Notes under the pieces: generated by a model
What the model was told of the DNA's origin: nothing
Database searches by the model: none
Seen by the model: only the letters and a program-made list of their open reading frames with translations
Source: Pseudomonadota bacterium
GTDB taxonomy: Bacteria > Myxococcota_A > UBA796 > SXON01
Direction of reading: 5' to 3'
Assembly (NCBI GenBank): GCA_005776735.1
Contig: SXOM01000449.1
Location: 1-11,559 of the forward strand
DNA: 11,559 bases
In this document: in pieces, positions 1 through 6,461 of the stretch
Numbering within the stretch: position 1 is the first letter of the stretch
How the letters are laid out: every line of letters begins with the position of its first letter
Program-made: the position numbers and the translations under genes

Positions 1-1691
1 GAGGCGATGGACAACCATCGGCCGAACACGCCGTTGGGGTCCTGCGCGTCGTCGTACCAGCCGCGTCGAGTGGCGGCGGGGGTGCCGAGCGGGTCACCGT
101 CGGGGGAGGGCAACTGCGCCAGGAGGAAGCGGTACTCGCCCTCCCACGCCCATGGGCGGGGGTGGGCGTCGGGCGCCCGCGGTACCGCGAGCGCCGCCAG
201 GCCGAGCACCCCGAGTCCGGCGCCCACCCGTCGATCGACGCGGACGGCGCGCCACGCCGCGACGCCGCCGGTGGCGGCCGCCAGGATCAACCACGGCAGG
301 GCCGGCAACGAGAACCGCAGCGGGTCGGCGGCGGGGAGGTCCTTGGGCAGGTACGGCAGGGTGACGGCGGCGAAGATGGCCGCCAACCAAGCGATGGACG
401 GCAGCGGCAGGCTCCGCGCCCGCGGCGCCGCCGCCAGGAGCACCCCCGCTCCGGCCAGCGCCAACCCCAGCGGCGCCAGCGGGCCGGCGGGCGCCCAGAA
501 CGCGCGCACCATCCAGGGCCAGTCGCGCAGGACCAGGAGGCGGCCGAAGTCGATGGGGCTGTGGTCCGGCCGCGGCAGGTACCCGAGCCGCGCCGCCAGC
601 AGGGCGGCGCCGACCCCGAACGCGAACCACTGCCGCCGGGCGGCCAGCGGCAACAACAACAGGGCCGCCACCGGGCCCTGGTCGGGCCGCAAGTGCCCCA
701 GGAGCGCGGCGGCGCCCACGGCCAGGGCCGCCTCGGCACGCGACCGCCCGAGCACGGCGACCGCCGCGACCAGTTGCAGCGTGCCCGCGAGCACGGCGTG
801 GTCCTCCATCCGGGCCAGGAGCACCGCCTGGGGCCACACCACCAGGGCAACGCCCGCCCCCAGGGCCACCCGGCCCGGCAGCCCGAGCCGCAGCGCGAGC
901 GCGTACAACAGCGCCGGCGCGGCGGCGGACGCGACGAGGTTCACGTCGTGGACGAAGTCGGTCGCGCGTGCGCCCGCGATCCCCAACATCCGGGTGGCCG
1001 CCGACACCGCACCCATCCACGACAGCCAGGTCTCCCCGTAGTAGCGGTCGGCCGCCCCCCGGCCGAGCGCGCTGACCAACCGCTCGTACGCGGCGTCGCC
1101 CCCGAGCACCACGGTCACCGGCGCCGAGGCCAGGCGGATGGCGAGCGCACCGCCTGCCAGCGCACCGCTGACGAGGAGCCGCCGGTCGCGCGGCCACGCC
1201 GGGAGGGTGGCCAGCGCGGCGAGCACGGTCACCCCGACCACCAACTGCCAGGGTCGGAGCCGCCCGATCGCCAGCGGCGCGACCACCCGCGGTTCGCTGC
1301 CCACCGGCCCCGTCGGCGCGAGCACGTCGGGGTCGGGGGTCTGGTCGGGGGCCACTGCGACGGCCATCGCCGCGTGCATCGTGGGCGCCGCCGCCGCGAG
1401 GCCATCGCACACCGCGGTCACGGGGGCGGGCAGCGGATCGAGCTCGAAGCTCTCGGCGTCTGCTGCGAGGGACCGCCGCACCTGGACGGCGAGCCCCGCC
1501 GCGCGACACACGCCGCCCCCGCGGTCCGGGGTCACGTCGACCCAGTAGTGCCCGGCCTCCGGGCTCTCCCACTCGAAGCGGACCAGGTCGGGGCCGACCG
1601 CTTCGCTCACCAGCCGGTGGCCCGCGGGCGGCGCGCCGAACGGGGCCCAGGCACCCGCGAAGGCGACGGCGGCGATCGCGAGCAGGAGCAT
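1..1691 (-). CDS. Polytopic membrane protein, putative GT-C (GT39-like) glycosyltransferase, 3' end outside window
   Basis: The minus strand is open from an ATG at 1691-1689 to the window edge: 563 codons with no stop. Residues 1-16 (MLLLAIAAVAFAGAWA) form a signal peptide or first membrane segment. Residues 25-115 look like a small extracytoplasmic beta-type domain with two Cys (62, 95). A linker follows, then about ten hydrophobic segments (for example 149-163, 173-189, 252-270, 274-293, 299-314, 320-332, 340-350, 355-369, 404-422, 432-448, 465-480, 488-503). A GDAAYERL motif (198-205) after the third segment could hold the acidic residue usual in the first loop of GT-C enzymes; RPDQ (335-338) follows a later segment. 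Residues after 515 start a soluble C-terminal part. The topology and acidic loop suggest transfer of a sugar from a polyprenyl-phosphate donor on the outer face of the membrane, but no signature is decisive. Start choice: an in-frame TGA lies at 1781-1779 and no other ATG or GTG lies between. Real coding sequence is fairly sure; function is tentative. Confidence 0.75.
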   Translation of the reverse strand, partial: MLLLAIAAVAFAGAWAPFGAPPAGHRLVSEAVGPDLVRFEWESPEAGHYWVDVTPDRGGGVCRAAGLAVQVRRSLAADAESFELDPLPAPVTAVCDGLAAAAPTMHAAMAVAVAPDQTPDPDVLAPTGPVGSEPRVVAPLAIGRLRPWQLVVGVTVLAALATLPAWPRDRRLLVSGALAGGALAIRLASAPVTVVLGGDAAYERLVSALGRGAADRYYGETWLSWMGAVSAATRMLGIAGARATDFVHDVNLVASAAAPALLYALALRLGLPGRVALGAGVALVVWPQAVLLARMEDHAVLAGTLQLVAAVAVLGRSRAEAALAVGAAALLGHLRPDQGPVAALLLLPLAARRQWFAFGVGAALLAARLGYLPRPDHSPIDFGRLLVLRDWPWMVRAFWAPAGPLAPLGLALAGAGVLLAAAPRARSLPLPSIAWLAAIFAAVTLPYLPKDLPAADPLRFSLPALPWLILAAATGGVAAWRAVRVDRRVGAGLGVLGLAALAVPRAPDAHPRPWAWEGEYRFLLAQLPSPDGDPLGTPAATRRGWYDDAQDPNGVFGRWLSIA

Positions 1692-1697
1692 CCGCGC

Positions 1698-1703
1698 CCT
1701 GTA
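1698..1703 (-). promoter_or_regulatory. Possible weak -10 element for the membrane protein gene
   Basis: TACAGG on the minus strand lies exactly 6 bases before the ATG at 1691. The three plus-strand leaderless-type promoters in this window have the same distance, but this hexamer lacks the final T of TANNNT. It is listed because the distance matches, and it is weak on its own. Confidence 0.25.
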
Positions 1704-1778
1704 ATCTGGGCGGGCGACGCGCCGCGACCGTCCGCTGTGAGCCGCCGAGGCCGGCGCGCGTCGCGCGCGAGGGCGAGC

Positions 1779-1919
1779 TCAGCGTCGACGTCGGGGGGCG
1801 GCGACCAGGACGCCGAGCGCCGCGGCGATCGCGGCGTTGCCGGACGATCCGGCGCTGCAATCGCAGGAGGAGTAGGTGGGCGGGAGCGGTGTCGCCGCCT
1901 TCGGGACGGTCGCGCGCCA
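1779..1919 (-). pseudogene. Orphan MYXO-CTERM-like C-terminal tail without a start codon
   Basis: On the minus strand, in the frame ending at the TGA at 1781-1779, the DNA encodes a peptide ending with TYSSCDCSAGSSG, the hydrophobic stretch NAAIAAALGVLVAAP and a terminal RRRR. This is the layout of a MYXO-CTERM surface-sorting signal: Cys motif, membrane segment, Arg cluster, stop. Third codon positions are nearly all G or C, as in the real genes here. No ATG, GTG or TTG lies in this frame between the tail and the divergent gene start at 1949. Upstream the frame runs antisense through the Asp-Thr repeats of that gene, which is clearly real. The best reading is the remnant of a truncated secreted protein. 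A chance resemblance in GC-rich DNA remains possible. Confidence 0.35.
1839..1853. repeat. Short perfect hairpin GCCGGA-CGA-TCCGGC
   Basis: Six-base arms with a three-base loop lie in the divergent intergenic region, inside the orphan tail. No T-tract follows on either strand, so it is not a typical intrinsic terminator. It could be a remnant, a binding site or chance in GC-rich sequence. Confidence 0.3.
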
Positions 1920-1936
1920 TCGCCCGGGGTTTCGGG

Positions 1937-1942
1937 TATCCT
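1937..1942 (+). promoter_or_regulatory. -10 element TATCCT for the cytochrome lipoprotein gene (leaderless type)
   Basis: TATCCT lies exactly 6 bases before the ATG at 1949. That distance puts the transcription start at or next to the A of the start codon, so the mRNA would have no leader. No convincing -35 hexamer is seen. The same TANNNT plus 6-base arrangement precedes the genes at 3891 and 9352. Confidence 0.55.
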
Positions 1943-1948
1943 GGGCGC

Positions 1949-2647
1949 ATGACCCTGGTTCTCCTCTGGTTGGCCTGCGCCAGCCCTGCCACTGATACGT
2001 CCGACACCGCCGACACCGGCGCCGACACCTCCGACACCGGCGCCGACACCTCCGACACGGCCGAGACCGGCGACACCGCCGACAGCGGCGTCTCGGCGTT
2101 CGAGGGCGTGGTGTTCCCCATCTACGAGGCCAAGTGCGCCGGGTGCCACACCTACTGGGGGGCCGACGCCGACGCGCTCTACGCCGCGTGGAGCGACGCA
2201 GGGCTGGCGCTGGTGGTGGCCGGGGATCGCCACGCGAGCCCCCTCTACGACAAGGTCGCCAACGAACCCCCGGCCGAAGGCGGCCGGATGCCGCTGCAGC
2301 TCTCGTACCTCGACGACGACGCGCTCGCGAACGTGGCCGACTGGATCGACGCCGGCGCCGCGAAAGCCACCTTCGGCAACCTGTACGACCAGGTCTTCCG
2401 GGCGCGTAGCTGCTCGATGTGCCACCAGGACTGGGGGTTCTCGCCGGACGAGGTCCACGAATCGTGGTTGGCGGACGAAGGTGCGGGTGCGTTGGTGGTG
2501 CCGGGCGACGCGGCCGGTTCGTACCTGTACCAGAAGCTCATCGACGGGGGGACGTACGGCTCGCGGATGCCGGTCTGGTATCCGCCCCTGGATGCGGGCG
2601 AGGTCGAGGCCATCGGCGCGTGGATCGACGCGGGGGCGACGCGATAA
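1949..2647 (+). CDS. Lipoprotein with two tandem c-type cytochrome domains
   Basis: The 232-residue product is predicted to be an envelope electron carrier with two covalent haems. It opens with MTLVLLWLAC, a very short lipobox signal with Cys10 as the lipidation site. An Asp-Thr/Ser-Gly/Ala spacer (about 14-47) follows. Two homologous domains come next: residues 52-137 with CAGCH (63-67) and an RMP motif (Met114), and 143-230 with CSMCH (155-159) and RMP (Met207). Both end in a WIDAGA motif, so this is an internal duplication. The Met residues are candidate distal haem ligands. Layout resembles small single-haem cytochrome c domains of the PSD1 type. An in-frame GTG at 1889 would add 20 Arg-rich residues and give a more usual n-region. 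The ATG at 1949 is preferred because of the -10 element 6 bases upstream. The dehydrogenase gene follows after 24 bases, so co-transcription is likely. No redox partner is proven. Confidence 0.85.
   Translation: MTLVLLWLACASPATDTSDTADTGADTSDTGADTSDTAETGDTADSGVSAFEGVVFPIYEAKCAGCHTYWGADADALYAAWSDAGLALVVAGDRHASPLYDKVANEPPAEGGRMPLQLSYLDDDALANVADWIDAGAAKATFGNLYDQVFRARSCSMCHQDWGFSPDEVHESWLADEGAGALVVPGDAAGSYLYQKLIDGGTYGSRMPVWYPPLDAGEVEAIGAWIDAGATR
2021..2062 (+). repeat. Two 21-bp direct repeats encoding ADTSDTG/ADTSDTA
   Basis: Two adjacent 21-base units, 2021-2041 and 2042-2062, differ only at the end and encode part of the acidic lipoprotein spacer. They lie inside a wider run of GACACC codon pairs (about 1997-2092). 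Such spacers probably hold the cytochrome domains away from the membrane anchor. Confidence 0.7.
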
Positions 2648-2661
2648 GGCCACCGGCCTCC

Positions 2662-2665
2662 GGAG
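2662..2665 (+). promoter_or_regulatory. Shine-Dalgarno GGAG for the MDR dehydrogenase
   Basis: GGAG lies 6 bases before the ATG at 2672 and supports that start over the second in-frame ATG at 2684. It also fits with this being an internal gene of a transcript, unlike the unit-head genes, which have no leader. Confidence 0.5.
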
Positions 2666-2671
2666 CCTGCC

Positions 2672-3838
2672 ATGACCGCGACGATGACCGCGCTGACCTT
2701 CGACACCGTGCGCGACGGCTGGGAGCGTTCGGTCGGCATGGTCAAGGACCGGGTGCCGGTCCCGGCCTTCGACGCCGAGGCCGACCACGCCAGCGTGCTC
2801 ATCAAGGTCAAGTACGCCGGGTTCTGCGGGAGCGACCGCGGCATCTGGTGGCGCAAGGCGTTCGGCGACATGATCCAGGGTTCGCTGGCCGAAGAGGCGC
2901 GCACCACGCGCGTCATCGGGCACGAGCTGCTCGGGGAGATCGTGGCGGTCGGCGTGAAGGTGGGCCCGAAGTACGGCTACAAGCCGGGCGACATCGTCAG
3001 CACCGAGTCGCACATCATCTGCGGCACCTGCTACCAGTGCCGGGTCGGCGACAGCCACGTGTGCCAGAAGGACAAGATCATCGGCATCTCGATGGACGGG
3101 TGCTTTGCCGAGTTCCTCAAGCTCCCGGCCAAGGCCCTGTGGCCGACCAACCTCGAGAAGATTCGTCCCGAGGTGGCTGCGGTCCAGGAGCCGTTCGGCA
3201 ACGCGGTGCACGCGTGCCAGGCCACCGACCTCCGCGGAAAGACCGTCGCCATCTTCGGGTGCGGCACCATCGGCCTGTTCGCGGTGCTCATCGCGCGCGG
3301 CATGGGGGCCACGCGCATCATCGGCGTCGAGGTCGATCCCAAGCATGCCCAGATGGCGCGCGAGCTGGGCTGCGACGTGGTGCTCACGCCCGGCCCCGCG
3401 AACCCCGCCCGGCCGCACGGGTCCGACCCCGAGCTCCGCGCGGCCATCCGCGAGCTCACCGGCGGCGTCGGGGTCGACGTGGCCATGGAGATGGCGGGCT
3501 TCAACAGCTCGATGAACAACGCCATCAAGGCCGTGCGCCGTGGCGGGCACGTGGTCCTGTTCGGCGTCAAAAACGGCGACGCCGTGGTCGAGGACGTGCA
3601 CCGCCTGGTGATGGACGGCATCCAGCTCCACGGCATCGTGGGGCGGCGCATCTTCGGCACGTGGGAGATCACCCAGCGGCTCCTGGAGGACCGGTCCAAC
3701 GGCATCCAGGACGCGATCTGGAACACCATCCTCGAGCGCGGCAACGACACCATCGTCGACATCGACGCGTGGGAGAAGTCTGCGTTTGAGGGGGTTATCT
3801 CCCGGCACCCCAAGGCGGTCATCCGGTTCGCGGGCTGA
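2672..3838 (+). CDS. Zinc-dependent MDR dehydrogenase, threonine 3-dehydrogenase-like
   Basis: The 388-residue product is a cytoplasmic NAD-dependent zinc alcohol dehydrogenase of the medium-chain family. Catalytic zinc ligands are Cys52 (GFCGSD) and His84-Glu85 (GHE). The structural zinc set is Cys117, 120, 123 and 131, with the 3-3-8 spacing of E. coli Tdh. The Rossmann motif is GCGTIG (196-201), and Glu220 at the end of the second strand points to NAD rather than NADP. The segments GCFAEFL, EPFGNAVH and GIVGRRIFGTWE are typical of L-threonine 3-dehydrogenase, which makes 2-amino-3-ketobutyrate. The protein is about 45 residues longer than Tdh, with a longer N-terminus, an insert near 61-80 and another near 233-248, so the substrate may differ. 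No kbl (glycine C-acetyltransferase) gene is next to it. It lies 24 bases after the cytochrome gene and probably shares its transcript. The family is sure; the substrate is not. Confidence 0.88.
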   Translation: MTATMTALTFDTVRDGWERSVGMVKDRVPVPAFDAEADHASVLIKVKYAGFCGSDRGIWWRKAFGDMIQGSLAEEARTTRVIGHELLGEIVAVGVKVGPKYGYKPGDIVSTESHIICGTCYQCRVGDSHVCQKDKIIGISMDGCFAEFLKLPAKALWPTNLEKIRPEVAAVQEPFGNAVHACQATDLRGKTVAIFGCGTIGLFAVLIARGMGATRIIGVEVDPKHAQMARELGCDVVLTPGPANPARPHGSDPELRAAIRELTGGVGVDVAMEMAGFNSSMNNAIKAVRRGGHVVLFGVKNGDAVVEDVHRLVMDGIQLHGIVGRRIFGTWEITQRLLEDRSNGIQDAIWNTILERGNDTIVDIDAWEKSAFEGVISRHPKAVIRFAG

Positions 3839-3855
3839 AGACTTCGGCCGCCCCT

Positions 3856-3873
3856 CTTGTCGCCGTTGACAAG
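3856..3873. promoter_or_regulatory. Inverted repeat CTTGTC-N6-GACAAG over the -35 region of the flavoprotein promoter
   Basis: Perfect 6-base arms at 3856-3861 and 3868-3873 flank a 6-base centre. A possible -35 hexamer TTGTCG (3857-3862) lies 16 bases before the -10 at 3879 and falls within the left arm. A protein bound here would cover the promoter, so an operator is plausible. No run of T follows, so a terminator for the upstream gene is less likely. Confidence 0.35.
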
Positions 3874-3878
3874 TTCTG

Positions 3879-3884
3879 TACAAT
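3879..3884 (+). promoter_or_regulatory. -10 element TACAAT for the flavoprotein gene (leaderless type)
   Basis: TACAAT matches the TATAAT consensus at five of six positions and lies exactly 6 bases before the GTG at 3891. TTGTCG at 3857-3862 is a plausible -35 with a 16-base spacer. An in-frame TGA at 3867-3869 rules out a start upstream of it, so this promoter should give a leaderless transcript beginning at or very near the GTG. Confidence 0.6.
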
Positions 3885-3890
3885 TGCGGC

Positions 3891-5486
<1,596 letters not shown>

Positions 5487-5489
5487 ACC

Positions 5490-6461
5490 TCAGCCCGCCG
5501 CGAGCGCCCGCAGCACCCTCCCGGTGGTCACCGCGGCCATCTGCCGACGCCACACGACGTCGCCGGCCACGCTGCCCTGGGGGCGGGTCTGCTTGTGGAC
5601 GAGGTCGGCGATCGTGGAGATCGCGACGTCGTCCAGCGGCGCGCCCAAGAACGGCTCCAGCCCGCGCAGCGGCTTGGGTTGGGGGCTGGCGGCGCCCACG
5701 ACGATCTCGAGCGTGAGCGGGTTTCGGCCGTCCCACCGCCCGCACACCGCCACGCCGAGGAGCGGAAAGTCGATGCTGTCGCGCGTCCGCACCTTCTCGT
5801 AGGCGCCGCGGAACCCCGGGCCGGGCGCGGGGACCACGATCTCGGTCAGGAGCTCGCCCGGTGCGAGGGAGAGGTGATCCATCCCGTTGAACCGGTACAG
5901 CTCTCGCAGGGGCAGCTCGCGCATCCCGCCGCTCCCCAAGACGCGCAGGCGCGCGTCGAGCGCCAAGAGCACCGGGACCGTGTCGCTGGACTGCGTCGCA
6001 ACGCACGTCTTCGGGCCGCCGACCACGTGGCACCACGTGCCCTCCGCCTTCAGGCAGTGGCCGAGCGCCCCGCGCCAGAACTCGGTCTGGTTGTAGTACA
6101 GGCAGCGCGTGTCGAGCATCACGTTGCCGCCGACGGTGGCCATCGCACGGAGCTGCGGACCTGCCACCACGCCCGCGGCCGCCGCCAGGGGCGGCAATAC
6201 GCTGCGCACCACCGGGTCGGCGGCCAGCTCGTCCAGGCGGGTCATCGCCCCGATGACCACGGCGCCGTCGGCCTCACGGACGCCCCCGGGGATGCCACCG
6301 AGGCCGACGAGCACCGAGGGCCGGAACAGGCCGTGTTTCACGTTGGGCAGCAGGTCGGTGCCGCCGGCGACGTAGCGGGCGTCGGGGCTCGAGGACCACA
6401 GCGCGAGCGCCTCGGGCCAGGACCGGGCGTGTCGGTAGGTGAATCCCTGCATCCGGAGCAT
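5490..6461 (-). CDS. FAD subunit of a molybdenum hydroxylase, HcrB type with [4Fe-4S] loop
   Basis: The 323-residue product is the FAD-binding subunit of a xanthine oxidase-family enzyme. The FAD motifs are AGGTDLLPN (32-40) and ATVGGNVMLDTRC (108-120). Between the FAD-binding half and the C-terminal half is an insert with Cys120, 136, 144 and 153. As I recall, the beta subunit of Thauera 4-hydroxybenzoyl-CoA reductase binds its extra [4Fe-4S] cluster with Cys122, 138, 146 and 155, which is the same 16-8-9 spacing. The surrounding motifs (LYYNQTEFWR, CLKAEGTWCH, VRTRDSIDFPLLGVAV) also agree with that subunit. The extra cluster passes electrons from a low-potential donor to FAD and lets the enzyme act as a reductase. 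The start at 6461 shares one base with the stop of the upstream gene (TGATG) and has a good Shine-Dalgarno. The family is sure; action on 4-hydroxybenzoyl-CoA itself is an inference, and no CoA ligase or ferredoxin gene lies nearby. Confidence 0.92.
   Translation of the reverse strand: MLRMQGFTYRHARSWPEALALWSSSPDARYVAGGTDLLPNVKHGLFRPSVLVGLGGIPGGVREADGAVVIGAMTRLDELAADPVVRSVLPPLAAAAGVVAGPQLRAMATVGGNVMLDTRCLYYNQTEFWRGALGHCLKAEGTWCHVVGGPKTCVATQSSDTVPVLLALDARLRVLGSGGMRELPLRELYRFNGMDHLSLAPGELLTEIVVPAPGPGFRGAYEKVRTRDSIDFPLLGVAVCGRWDGRNPLTLEIVVGAASPQPKPLRGLEPFLGAPLDDVAISTIADLVHKQTRPQGSVAGDVVWRRQMAAVTTGRVLRALAAG

Noticed and set aside
1889..1948. GTG at 1889 as start of the cytochrome lipoprotein
   Set aside because: It would give an Arg-rich n-region, but the spacing of the -10 element favours the ATG at 1949. 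Kept as the alternative start.
162..1952. Plus-strand frame of 596 codons opposite the membrane protein
   Set aside because: It is Arg/Gln/Gly-rich without motifs, while the minus strand gives regular hydrophobic segments and a plausible start.
94..2121. Long open frame on the minus strand beginning with Val-Ser repeats
   Set aside because: It is antisense to the Asp-Thr repeats of the cytochrome gene and then out of frame with the real membrane protein. Its product is Arg/Gly/Ala noise typical of GC-rich shadow frames.
3866..3871. Perfect TTGACA as a -35 box
   Set aside because: Only 7 bases separate it from the -10 TACAAT, too few for a sigma-70-type promoter. It more likely looks perfect because it overlaps the right arm of the dyad.
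3839..3890. Terminator for the dehydrogenase transcript
   Set aside because: The only dyad here has 6-base arms of moderate GC and is not followed by a T-run. It fits better as an operator.
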